Origin: Pseudochelatococcus lubricantis
GTDB lineage: Bacteria; Pseudomonadota; Alphaproteobacteria; Rhizobiales; Beijerinckiaceae
DNA length: 64,000 bases
NCBI RefSeq assembly: GCF_042432495.1
Contig: NZ_JBHLXC010000012.1
Coordinates: 310,001 to 374,000, forward strand
Direction of reading: 5' to 3'
Part shown: piece after piece, positions 24,910-32,900 of the stretch
Layout of the letters: the number at the start of each line of letters is the position of its first letter
How positions within the stretch are numbered: position 1 is the stretch's first letter
Made by a program: the position numbers and the translations under genes
Notes under the pieces: generated by a model
Told to the model about the DNA's origin: nothing
Seen by the model: only the letters and a program-made list of their open reading frames with translations
Database searches by the model: none

Positions 24910-25644
24910 TTATACCATGCCACCATTGGCACGCAGGGTCTGGCCGTTGATCCACCCGCCTTCAGGCGAGGCAAGGAAGGCGACGACGCTTGCAATGTCC
25001 TCGGGTGTGCCAAGACGCTCCAGCGGGTTCATCTTTGCCATCTTCTCGATCAGTTCGGCGGATTTACCGTCAAGAAACAAGGCGGTTGCCGTCGGTCCGG
25101 GAGCTACCGCGTTGACGGTGATCCCCCGTCCGCGCAGTTCTTTGGAAAGAATGGCGGTGAGCGTCTCGATGGCTGCCTTGGTGGCAGCATAGACACCGTA
25201 GTTTTCCAGCTTCAGGCCGACGACGCTGGTGGAAAAGTTGATGATGCGTCCGCCGTCATGCAGTCGCTCCGCCGCTTCGCGCATTGTATTGATCGAACCC
25301 TTGAGGTTCGTGCCGATCTGACTGTCGATGAGCGCGTCATCGGCCTTGGCAAGCGGCGAAAGCTTCATGATGCCCGCATTGTTCACCAGCACATCGAGGC
25401 CACCGAAGGCCGCCTCGGCGCTGTCGAACATGCGGCGTACTGCCGTTGCGTCGGCTACGTCGGCCTGCGCGGCCATGGCCTTGCCGCCCGCGGAGATGAT
25501 CTCATGCACCACTGCATCGGCGGCGGCGGCATTGCCGGCGTAGTTCACCACCACCGCGAAGCCGTCACGGGCCAGACGTATGCAAATGGCAGCGCCGATA
25601 CCCCGCGAACCACCAGTAACGAGGGCAACTTTCTGTTCAGGCAT
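24910..25644 (-). CDS. Short-chain dehydrogenase/reductase
   Basis: The 244-residue classical SDR has the cofactor motif TGGSRGIG (residues 10-17), the structural NNAG (88-91), a Ser in the FSTSV segment (about 138-140) and the catalytic pair Y152xxxK156 in VYAATKAAIE, and ends with GGWINGQTLRANGGMV. No Asp follows the second strand (VVVNYAGN), which favours NADP(H). The start at 25644 is preferred to the upstream codon at 25698 because it begins the Rossmann fold directly. It is divergent from a broken lysR that probably once regulated it. Substrate unknown. Confidence 0.92.
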   Translation of the reverse strand: MPEQKVALVTGGSRGIGAAICIRLARDGFAVVVNYAGNAAAADAVVHEIISAGGKAMAAQADVADATAVRRMFDSAEAAFGGLDVLVNNAGIMKLSPLAKADDALIDSQIGTNLKGSINTMREAAERLHDGGRIINFSTSVVGLKLENYGVYAATKAAIETLTAILSKELRGRGITVNAVAPGPTATALFLDGKSAELIEKMAKMNPLERLGTPEDIASVVAFLASPEGGWINGQTLRANGGMV

Positions 25645-25754
25645 TTGATTTTCACCTTGTGTTCGTGGACGCCTTGCGCTGCGAACTGGATAGCACAATC
25701 CGTAAAGCGGATAATTACTATTAAATCGATATTAGTTTCCGGGTATAACGGACA

Positions 25755-25983
25755 ATGAACAGCTTCGATGCGATGCGCCTCTTCGTCCGCATCGTCGAGC
25801 GGAGCAGCTTCACCCTTGCAGCGGAAGACCTTGGCTTGCCGCGCTCAACAGTCACCGATGCGCGAAGTGCTGGAGCAATTGTATGCGCCGCCTGCGCGGA
25901 GCGCCAGTCCCGGCCCCGGCGTCTTCGTGGGCCGGGTGGACGAACCGTTGGCCGAGTGCATTCTTTCGGAACGGCGGGCGTGA
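25755..25983 (+). pseudogene. LysR regulator remnant (internally deleted)
   Basis: The first 36 codons read MNSFDAMRLFVRIVERSSFT and LAAEDLGLPRSTVTDA, an intact start of a LysR helix-turn-helix. The similarity then breaks off, and the sequence that follows in another frame (REVLEQLYAPPAR...ILSERRA) looks like an unrelated or distal tail. A full LysR protein has about 300 residues, so most of the gene is deleted. Its position, divergent from the SDR gene, is the usual LysR arrangement. Confidence 0.75.
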
Positions 25984-26132
25984 CGGATCACGCCCCGTAT
26001 TCGTATGAGGGGGGCGAGTTTATATGACGACCCCGCCAGAGCAGCGACGCCGCCGTCCCGAACGCTGGCGAGTATCTGCCGTCGGTCTCGCGGGCCGCTG
26101 GTCAGCGGCCCTGAACTGCACCCGCCATTCCC

Positions 26133-28922
26133 TCAGAAATGGATAGACCGCGCCATCGCCGGCTTTTCCAGCGGCGGGGCGAACTTGGTCAGGTCAATCC
26201 CTTCCACAGCGGCCCTGTACTCTTCCGCGCTGGGCGTCCGCCCGAGGATCGCGGAAAGGACGACGACCGGGGTCGAGGCAAGCAGGGATTCCCCCTTCTT
26301 CTCGACGGTATCCTCGACGACCCGTCCCTGGAACAGGCGCGTGGACGTGGCCAGGACGGTATCGCCCTTCTCGGCCTTTTCCTGGTTGCCCATGCAGAGG
26401 TTGCAGCCCGGACGTTCGAGATAGAGAACGTTCTCGTACTCGGTGCGGGCCTTGTTCTTGGGAAGCAGATCGTCGAACTCGAAGCCCGAATACTTCTGCA
26501 GGATTTCCCAGTCGCCCTCTTCCTTGAGTTCGTCGATGATGTTGTAGGTGGGCGCCGCCACGACCAGAGGCGCCTTGAACTCGACCTTGCCCTGCGATTT
26601 CTCAAGGTTCTTGAGCATCTGGGCGACGATCTTCATGTCACCCTTGTGTACCATGCAGGAGCCGACGAACCCGAGATCGACCTTCTTCTCGCCGCTGTAG
26701 TAGGACACCGGGCGGATGGTGTCGTGGGTGTAGCGCTTCGAGACGTCCGCGTTGTTCACGTCGGGGTCCGCGATCATGGGCTCGTCGATCAGGTCGAGAT
26801 CGACGACAACTTCCGCGAAGTACTTTGCGTTGCTGTCGGGCGCGAGCGCGGGCTTCTCGCCGGAGCGGATTTCCGCGATGCGCTTGTCGGCCTTGGCGAT
26901 CAGGCCGCGCAGGGTGCCAGCCGCGTTCTCCATCCCCTTGTCGATCATGATCTGGATGCGGCTCTTGGCGATTTCGAGCGATTCGATCAGCGTCTCGTCC
27001 TGCGAGATGCAGATCGAGGCCTTGGCCTTCATCTCGGCGGTCCAGTCCGTGAAGGTAAAGGCCTGGTCGGCCAGCAACGTGCCGATATGAACCTCGATCA
27101 CACGGCCCTGGAACACGTTGTCGCCGCACTGCCTGAGCATCTGCGCCTGCGTTGCGTGGACCACGTCGCGGAAATCAATGTGACTGCGCATGGTGCCCTT
27201 GAAGGTCACCTTCACCGATTCCGGAATCGGCATGGTCGCCTCACCCGTGGCCAGGGCAAGCGCCACGGTGCCCGAGTCGGCACCGAAGGCCACGCCCTTG
27301 GACATGCGGGTATGCGAGTCGCCGCCGATGATAATCGCCCAGTCGTCGATGGTGATGTCGTTGAGCACCTTGTGGATCACGTCCGTCATGGAGTGATACA
27401 CGCCCTTCGGATCCCGCGCGGTGATCAGGCCGAAGTTGTTCATGAACCTCATCAGCTTGGGGATGTTTTCCTGGGCCTTCTTGTCCCAGACCGAGGCTGT
27501 GTGGCAACCGGATTGGTAAGCGCCATCCAGGGTGGGGGAAATGACGGTCGCGGCCATCGCCTCCAGCTCCTGCGAGGTCATCAGCCCGGTCGTGTCCTGC
27601 GAGCCGACTATGTTCACCTTGACGCGCACGTCGGAGCCGGCGTGCAGCACCTTGCCCCCGGTGACGCCGACGGCGTTGCGGTTGAAGATCTTCTCGACGG
27701 CGGTCAGGCCCTGACCCTCGCGCGAAATCTCCTTGTTCGGCGCGAAGACGGGCGTCGGCTCGATGCCAAGGGTCTCGGCCGCAAAGGTCTGCAGCTTCTT
27801 GCCGAAGACGATGGCGTAGGAACCGCCGGCCTTCATGAATTCCATCTTCTGCGGCGTGAAGGCCGAGGATGCGTCGACAAGCTCGTTGCCGGCCTCGTCG
27901 AGCAGCTTCTTGCTCTTGGCGTTGATGGTCAGAACGGTGCCGGTCTCGACGGAGTACTTCTGCTCCAGGACCGGGTTGCCATCGTTGTTCAGGATCGGCT
28001 TGCCGTCCGCATCGACCTTCTTGACCCAGTTCTTCAGGTTGATGCCGATGCCGCCGGTCACGTCGACCGTCGTCAGGAAGATCGGCGAGATGCCGTTCGT
28101 TCCGGCAACGACCGGGGCGATGTTCACGAAAGGCACGTAGGGGCTGGCCTTCCTGCCGGTCCACAGGGCGACGTTGTTCACGCCCGACATGCGCGAAGAG
28201 CCCACGCCCATCGTGCCCTTTTCCGCGATCAGCATGACGCGCTTGTCGGGATGCTGCTTCTGCAGCGCCTGAATTTCCGCCTGCGCTTCCGGCGAGATCA
28301 TGCACTGGCCGTGCAGTTCGCGGTCGGAACGCGAGTGCGCCTGGTTGCCGGGAGACAGCAGGTCGGTGGAAATATCGCCTTCCGCGGCGATATAGGTCAC
28401 GACCTTGATCTCTTCCTGGACATCCGGAAGCTTGGTGAAGAACTCCGCCTTGGCATAGCTTTCGAGAATGTCCCTGGCTATCGCGCTGCCGTTCCTGTAA
28501 GCCGCGCCCAGCCGGTCGGTGTCCGCCTCATAGAGGAACACCTGCGTCTTGAGCACGTCCGCGGCCTGCAGGGCGATCCCGGCGTTATCCCCAAGCGCAA
28601 GATCGAGGAGGACCTCGACGGACGGACCGCCCTTCATGTGAGACAGAAGCTCGAAGGCGAATGCGGGAGTAATCTCCGGTACGATAGCCGTGCCGAGAAT
28701 GATCTTCTTCAGGAATTTCGCCTTGGCCCCCGCGGCGCTCGTCGTGCCGGGCAAGGTATTGTAAATGAAGAAGTTCAGAGAATCGGACCTGTGCTCGTTC
28801 CCAGCCTCCTCGATCTGCGCGATAAGCTCTTCCACCAGTGCGCCATCATCGATGGGCTTGGGATGCAGGCCGCTGCCTTTGCGCGTTTCAATTTCAGTGA
28901 GGTAGTCTGTGTACAAGCTCAT
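26133..28922 (-). CDS. acnB: Aconitate hydratase B (bifunctional aconitase/2-methylisocitrate dehydratase)
   Basis: The 929-residue enzyme interconverts citrate and isocitrate (and dehydrates 2-methylcitrate/2-methylisocitrate) with a [4Fe-4S] cluster. The N-terminal HEAT-like domain (about 1-160) is diagnostic of AcnB. The swivel and catalytic domains follow (SPGNQAHSRSDRELHGQCM, IGGDSHTRMSKGVAFGADSG, GFVGSCMVHKGD). Cluster ligands are the Cys in GSCMVH and both Cys in GCNLCMGNQEKA. It is longer than E. coli AcnB (865 residues) because of an inserted stretch around KVDADGKPILNNDGNPVLEQ, as in the ~925-residue AcnB subgroup. An AGGGAT ribosome-binding site precedes the ATG. Many alphaproteobacteria rely on AcnA-type enzymes, so acquisition is possible but unproven. 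Confidence 0.96.
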   Translation of the reverse strand: MSLYTDYLTEIETRKGSGLHPKPIDDGALVEELIAQIEEAGNEHRSDSLNFFIYNTLPGTTSAAGAKAKFLKKIILGTAIVPEITPAFAFELLSHMKGGPSVEVLLDLALGDNAGIALQAADVLKTQVFLYEADTDRLGAAYRNGSAIARDILESYAKAEFFTKLPDVQEEIKVVTYIAAEGDISTDLLSPGNQAHSRSDRELHGQCMISPEAQAEIQALQKQHPDKRVMLIAEKGTMGVGSSRMSGVNNVALWTGRKASPYVPFVNIAPVVAGTNGISPIFLTTVDVTGGIGINLKNWVKKVDADGKPILNNDGNPVLEQKYSVETGTVLTINAKSKKLLDEAGNELVDASSAFTPQKMEFMKAGGSYAIVFGKKLQTFAAETLGIEPTPVFAPNKEISREGQGLTAVEKIFNRNAVGVTGGKVLHAGSDVRVKVNIVGSQDTTGLMTSQELEAMAATVISPTLDGAYQSGCHTASVWDKKAQENIPKLMRFMNNFGLITARDPKGVYHSMTDVIHKVLNDITIDDWAIIIGGDSHTRMSKGVAFGADSGTVALALATGEATMPIPESVKVTFKGTMRSHIDFRDVVHATQAQMLRQCGDNVFQGRVIEVHIGTLLADQAFTFTDWTAEMKAKASICISQDETLIESLEIAKSRIQIMIDKGMENAAGTLRGLIAKADKRIAEIRSGEKPALAPDSNAKYFAEVVVDLDLIDEPMIADPDVNNADVSKRYTHDTIRPVSYYSGEKKVDLGFVGSCMVHKGDMKIVAQMLKNLEKSQGKVEFKAPLVVAAPTYNIIDELKEEGDWEILQKYSGFEFDDLLPKNKARTEYENVLYLERPGCNLCMGNQEKAEKGDTVLATSTRLFQGRVVEDTVEKKGESLLASTPVVVLSAILGRTPSAEEYRAAVEGIDLTKFAPPLEKPAMARSIHF

Positions 28923-29211
28923 GACGATCCCTACGATTCAGGGCTGGATTAAGCAGGCATACCTGGCCGTAAAAGTTTCCGGCGAACGGCGACAAGCTGA
29001 TTGTATGCCGAGGTATACCGAACGCGATCAGGTAGCAAGAGGCCCGCCGTGCCAAAGGAGGCGGTGTAATATCATCAATTTAGACGTAGCCCAGTTTTGC
29101 AAGCCGCGAGGACGGGTCGTCCGGAGAGGGGATTATCGCTGACGACGCAATGGTTTGCCAGCGTCATGCAACGGCGCCGGCGGGTCCATTCGTCGTAGGC
29201 TCCGGACATTG

Positions 29212-29253
29212 GAGTTTTTCTCATTTTGATTGAATCAAAAAGCTGAAAAACTC
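29212..29253. repeat. 42-bp nested palindrome upstream of acnB
   Basis: Outer arms GAGTTTTT (29212-29219) and AAAAACTC (29246-29253) are perfectly complementary, as are inner arms TTTTGAT (29224-29230) and ATCAAAA (29234-29240) around a TGA loop. The AT-rich sequence contrasts with its surroundings and resembles dispersed intergenic elements recalled from Rhizobiaceae. Confidence 0.6.
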
Positions 29254-29313
29254 TTGAGCCCGTGCGGCGTTTGAGCATTGGAAAAGCGAAGCTTTTTCCG
29301 CCACAGGCAAATG

Positions 29314-29348
29314 CTGGAGTGCTTCTGTCTTTGACAGAAACACTCCAG
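29314..29348. terminator. Strong stem-loop, possible terminator or mRNA-end structure of the CFA-like operon
   Basis: CTGGAGTG-C-TTCTGTC (29314-29329) pairs with GACAGAA-A-CACTCCAG (29333-29348): 15 base pairs with one internal mismatch and a TTT loop. It lies about 90 bases past the stop of the minus-strand CFA-like gene. No T tract follows on either strand, so a Rho-independent terminator is uncertain. Confidence 0.45.
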
Positions 29349-29435
29349 AACCCCTCACAAAACCTCGCGAGGTCGGCTGAGCGGCGATTTCGCCCCCGCC
29401 TCCCGGGCGAAGATCGCCCTGCGGGCAGCCATCCG

Positions 29436-30731
29436 TCAGCCCCGCAGCGTCAAGTGGCGCACGTCGATATAGTTGGCGCGAAAGCCGGCCTCACAATAGT
29501 GCAGGTAAAACGACCACAGCTTGCGGAAACGCTCGTCGAAACCGAGCGGCGCTATCATTTCCCAGCTATCGTGGAAACGGCTGCGCCATTCGGCCAGCGT
29601 GCGGGCGTAATCGTGCCCGAAGATGCGTTCGCCCGCCACGCTCAGGCCGCGCTCCGCCGAGAGTTTCCGCATGATCGACGGGGTCGGCAGCATGCCCCCG
29701 GGGAAGATGTACCGCTGGATGAAATCGGGCTGCGCGCGGTAACGCGCGTAGGCGCTGTCCCGGATGGTGATGACCTGCATGCCAGCGAGCCCTCCCGGCT
29801 TCAGCCATGCACGCAGCTTGCCGAAAAAGAGGGGCCAGTAACGCTCTCCTACCGCCTCGAACATCTCGATGGACACGACGCGGTCGTAGACGCCTTGCTC
29901 ATCGCGGTAATCCTGTAGCCGGATGTCCACCTTATCCGTCAACCCGGCGCGGGCGATGCGCTCACGGGCGAAAGCGTGCTGTTCGCTGCTGATCGTCAGC
30001 GCGGTGACGCGGCAACCGATCTCACGCGCGGCGAACTCGGCGAACCCGCCCCAGCCACAGCCGATTTCGAGAACGTGGTCAGACGGACCGAGACCGGCGT
30101 CGCGCGCCAACGCCCGATATTTCGCCGCCTGCGCGCTTTCCAGATCGTTCGCCCCATTGGTGTAAAGAGCCGATGAATAGGTCATCGACGGGCCGAGCCA
30201 CTGGCGGTAGAACGCATTGCCGAGGTCGTAGTGGACCGAGATATTGCGCCGCGCGCCGGCGCGGGTGTTCCGGTTGAGCCGGTGACGCAGGCGCTGCAAG
30301 ACGTTGAACAACGGAGCGGCGCCCCGCGCCACTTGCTGGCCGGCGGCTTCGTTGACGGCGAAAAGCTGCAGCAGCGCGGTGATGTCGGGACTGTCCCAGT
30401 CACCGTCGATGTAGGACTCGGCCACGCCGACGGTTGCGTTCGCGAAGGCGCGGCCGGCCAGATTCCAGTTCCTCAGAACGATCTCACCATGCGGCCCCTC
30501 GGCCCTGCCGCCGATGAACAGCGCAAGCCCTTCCGGCGTATGCACAGTCAGCGAACCGCAGGGAAGATCGACAACCGCGCGCAGCATCATGCGCGCCCGC
30601 CATGACAACGAGGCCGTCATGGAGGAGAAATTGCCGCGATCGAGGCGAACGGTTGGCAACGTGCGGCAATGGCCCCCTGTCCGCTGCGTCGTCGGCTCAA
30701 GCTTGATCCCGTTTTCCGTCGGAGCGATCAT
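29436..30731 (-). CDS. Cyclopropane-fatty-acyl-phospholipid synthase-like SAM methyltransferase
   Basis: The 431-residue protein has a CFA-synthase layout: an N-terminal lipid-binding domain (about 30-130, GVAESYIDGDWDSPD) and a class I SAM fold (ISVHYDLGNAFYRQWL, SAM motif VLEIGCGWGGFAEFA, QDYRDEQGVYDRVVSIEMFEAVG, QRYIFPGGMLP). Compared from memory with E. coli Cfa, bicarbonate-site residues Cys139 and His266 are replaced (YSSALY and MQVI, giving Ser and Gln), while the active-site Glu in MFE is kept. This argues for a methyltransferase related to UfaM/UfaO of furan fatty acid synthesis rather than a true cyclopropane synthase. The start at 30731 overlaps the oxidase stop (ATGA). The operon follows a sigmaE-type promoter. 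Confidence 0.88.
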   Translation of the reverse strand: MIAPTENGIKLEPTTQRTGGHCRTLPTVRLDRGNFSSMTASLSWRARMMLRAVVDLPCGSLTVHTPEGLALFIGGRAEGPHGEIVLRNWNLAGRAFANATVGVAESYIDGDWDSPDITALLQLFAVNEAAGQQVARGAAPLFNVLQRLRHRLNRNTRAGARRNISVHYDLGNAFYRQWLGPSMTYSSALYTNGANDLESAQAAKYRALARDAGLGPSDHVLEIGCGWGGFAEFAAREIGCRVTALTISSEQHAFARERIARAGLTDKVDIRLQDYRDEQGVYDRVVSIEMFEAVGERYWPLFFGKLRAWLKPGGLAGMQVITIRDSAYARYRAQPDFIQRYIFPGGMLPTPSIMRKLSAERGLSVAGERIFGHDYARTLAEWRSRFHDSWEMIAPLGFDERFRKLWSFYLHYCEAGFRANYIDVRHLTLRG

Positions 30732-32083
30732 GACAGACAAAGGCGGCCTCCTGCATTGCGGTTTTCAGTGATGACGATGCGGCCGGATTCGTCCGCGACG
30801 TCCCACGGCCGCCTGACGCCGCCGAGCTGTTCGGCGACCGCGAGACCGGCCTGAAGGGCGTCCTCGTGAAAGCCCGCGCCGAAATACGCGCCGCAGAACC
30901 AGGTATTCCGCACCCCCTGGCACGACCAGAGGCGCGATTGCGCGTCGCCCGTGGCGGCGTTGAAGCGCGGATGCTCATAGATGCCGCTCCACAGCACGGT
31001 GCGGGCGTCCGGTTCCAGCGGTGGGCACAGGGTGACGAAACGCGGTGTGGCGAGGTCGATGTCCTGCAGCTTGTTCATCCAGTAGGTTACACCGGGAGGC
31101 GCGGGCGCATCGCCTGATCGCGCCGACGTGGCGAGATAGTTCCACGCCGCCCAGGCACGTCGGCGGCGCGGCATGAGGGCGGCGTCCCCATGCAGCACCG
31201 TCCGGTTGCGGCCGTAGGCAAACGCGCCCAGAAGACTCCGTTCCTCGGCGGAGGGATCCGCGAGCATGCGCATGGCCTGATCCGCATGCGCGCCGATCAC
31301 GACGTGATCGAACCGCTCGGAAGGCCCGCCGGCGACACTCACATCAACCCCCTCCTCCGTTCGGCGAATGGAGACGACCGGCGACGAGGTACGGATATGC
31401 CCCCTGAAAGACGCCGTCAGCCGGTCGACATAGGTGCGGCTTCCGCCCCTGACCGTGCGCCATACGGGCCGCCCGATGAATTTCAGCAGGCCATGATTCT
31501 CGCAGAAACGGATGAAGGCCGCCGCCGGATAGTCACCGATCTCGATGGAGGGCGTCGACCAGATCGCCGCCGCCATGGGATAGAGATGGTCTTCGCGGAA
31601 AGCCGCGCCGAAGCCTGCGGTATCGAGATATTGCGCGAGGCCCACCTCCGGCCCGAGAGTACGCACGGCGCGTGGCGCTTCCCGATAGAAACGGACGAGA
31701 TCGCCCAGCATGGACCAGAACCGGGGGCTCACCGCATTGGCCGGCTGCGCGAACAAGCCCGCGAGGTTCGAGCCGGCATACTCGATCCGCCCCCCGTCGA
31801 TGGACACCGCGAAAGACATGTCCGTCGCCACGCTCGGCACGTCGAGATGGCGGAACAGCGCCGTGAGATTGGGATAAGTCACTTCGTTGTAGACGATGAA
31901 ACCCGTATCCACCGGCACCCCGCCGCGATCGACGGTATGGCTGTGGCCGCCGACGCGGTCGTCCGCCTCGAACACCGTGACCTGATGGCGTTGCGACAGC
32001 AGCCATGCGGCAGAAAGCCCGGCGATGCCACCGCCCACGACGGCAACCTTCAACCGGTGGGGAGGATTAGCAAGATGTTTCAT
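30728..32083 (-). CDS. FAD-dependent amine-oxidase-like protein (NAD(P)/FAD-binding)
   Basis: The 451-residue flavoprotein has a dinucleotide motif VAVVGGGIAGLSAAWLLSQ (residues 13-31), then FEADDRVGGHSHTV, which is the FAD-binding GG motif of the amine oxidase/phytoene desaturase superfamily. A DTGFIVYNEVTYPNL segment and a C-terminal FCGAYFGAGFHEDALQAGLAVAEQL FAD motif follow. Homologues sit beside sigmaE-ChrR and CFA-like genes in many proteobacteria. In Rhodobacter furan-fatty-acid work a fatty-acid desaturase (UfaD) acts together with a CFA-like methylase, and this protein is a candidate for that role, which is inference. It is first gene of the minus-strand unit, 58 bp downstream of a TAGAA -10 element. 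Confidence 0.9.
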   Translation of the reverse strand: MKHLANPPHRLKVAVVGGGIAGLSAAWLLSQRHQVTVFEADDRVGGHSHTVDRGGVPVDTGFIVYNEVTYPNLTALFRHLDVPSVATDMSFAVSIDGGRIEYAGSNLAGLFAQPANAVSPRFWSMLGDLVRFYREAPRAVRTLGPEVGLAQYLDTAGFGAAFREDHLYPMAAAIWSTPSIEIGDYPAAAFIRFCENHGLLKFIGRPVWRTVRGGSRTYVDRLTASFRGHIRTSSPVVSIRRTEEGVDVSVAGGPSERFDHVVIGAHADQAMRMLADPSAEERSLLGAFAYGRNRTVLHGDAALMPRRRRAWAAWNYLATSARSGDAPAPPGVTYWMNKLQDIDLATPRFVTLCPPLEPDARTVLWSGIYEHPRFNAATGDAQSRLWSCQGVRNTWFCGAYFGAGFHEDALQAGLAVAEQLGGVRRPWDVADESGRIVITENRNAGGRLCLS

Positions 32084-32141
32084 GGCAATCCGTTGGCGCT
32101 GAAAGCAGGCGGTGTGGATTCGGAGACGTGGTTCAGCTAGG

Positions 32142-32170
32142 TTCTACGGGCGGCGGCGGCGCGCGGATCA
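32142..32170 (-). promoter_or_regulatory. Predicted sigmaE-type promoter for the FAD oxidase/CFA-like operon
   Basis: On the minus strand TGATCC (32170-32165) is followed after exactly 18 bases by TAGAA (32146-32142). This equals the pattern upstream of sigE on the other strand and resembles the Rhodobacter RpoE consensus (TGATCC-N18-TAAGA). The start codon is 58 bp downstream. Confidence 0.8.
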
Positions 32171-32226
32171 CCGGCAGTCATCGTCCGGAGGGGAAAACCG
32201 CCTTCCGCAAGAAGTCGTCCCGCGTG

Positions 32227-32255
32227 TGATCCGGTGCGTACGCCGGGGCGTAGAA
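32227..32255 (+). promoter_or_regulatory. Predicted autoregulated sigmaE promoter of sigE-chrR
   Basis: TGATCC (32227-32232), an 18-base spacer and TAGAA (32251-32255) lie directly before the sigE ATG at 32262. A transcript starting 6-8 bases after the -10 element would begin at or next to the ATG, implying a leaderless or nearly leaderless mRNA. Confidence 0.8.
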
Positions 32256-32261
32256 AGGCGC

Positions 32262-32900
32262 ATGAATGACACTCTGGAACAGTTCGCATCCGCGCCCGCT
32301 CCAGCGCCATCGGCCGGGCGGGTCCGTCTGGTGAGCGCGGCGGGAGACGGCTTGGCGGCGCTGGCGCCGGACGAGCTGACGCGGCTGGTGCGGCTCGTTG
32401 CCGAGGATCGGGATCGTCAGGCTTTTGCCGGGCTTTTCGGCCATTTCGGCCCCCGCCTCAAGACGTTCTTCATGCGCGCCGGTGTTTCGGCGCCGGTGGC
32501 GGAAGATCTGGTGCAGGAAACGATGCTGTCGCTGTGGCGGAAGGCGTCCTACTTCGACAGCGCGCGGGCGGGCGTGTCGACATGGGTGTTCACCATCGCG
32601 CGCAACCTGCGCATCGATCACCTGCGCCGCGAGCGCGACCCGTCCGCCCTGCCGCAAGAACCTGTCGAGGAGCCGCCGACGCTGGAGGAAACCGTGCTGA
32701 CCGCCGAGCGCGAGCTGCGCGTGCGCGGTGCGCTGGCCGGGCTCTCCGCCGAGCAGTCGACCGTCATCCGTCTGACGTTCTACGGCGAGAAATCGCAATC
32801 AGAGATCGCCGAAGAACTCGGCATTCCGCTCGGCACCGTCAAGTCCCGCATCCGGCTGGCCATGAAACGCCTGCGCAGCCTCCTGGAAAACGAACCATGA
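32262..32900 (+). CDS. rpoE: ECF sigma factor, RpoE/ChrR-partner type
   Basis: The 212-residue ECF sigma factor has region 2 (RQAFAGLFGHFGPRLKTFFM, VAEDLVQETMLSLWRKASYFD, VSTWVFTIARNLRIDHLRRER) and region 4 (SAEQSTVIRLTFYGEKSQSEIAEELGIPLGTVKSRIRLAMKRLR). This is the subgroup controlled by zinc-binding ChrR anti-sigma factors and activated by singlet oxygen. The open frame continues upstream, but the start at 32262 fits the conserved length and the promoter at 32227-32255. The stop overlaps the chrR start (ATGA), so sigma and anti-sigma are co-translated. It should transcribe itself, the FAD oxidase operon and the DUF2177 gene. Confidence 0.93.
   Translation: MNDTLEQFASAPAPAPSAGRVRLVSAAGDGLAALAPDELTRLVRLVAEDRDRQAFAGLFGHFGPRLKTFFMRAGVSAPVAEDLVQETMLSLWRKASYFDSARAGVSTWVFTIARNLRIDHLRRERDPSALPQEPVEEPPTLEETVLTAERELRVRGALAGLSAEQSTVIRLTFYGEKSQSEIAEELGIPLGTVKSRIRLAMKRLRSLLENEP

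Larger units (their letters stand above)
28923..29435. other. Long intergenic region between the CFA-like gene and acnB, with two hairpins
   Basis: No protein-coding gene is supported in these 513 bp. The region is downstream of the CFA-like operon and upstream of acnB (both minus strand), so it should contain the acnB promoter and the terminator of the other unit. Two structured elements (29212-29253 and 29314-29348) are listed separately. A further small dyad GGAAAAGC/GCTTTTTCC lies at about 29280-29300. Confidence 0.6.

Noticed and set aside
26139..28952. A 937-codon plus-strand open frame opposite acnB
   Set aside because: It is the antisense shadow of a GC-rich conserved gene; its translation is rich in Arg/Asp/Leu/Val/His and shows no family motifs, whereas the minus strand encodes complete AcnB.
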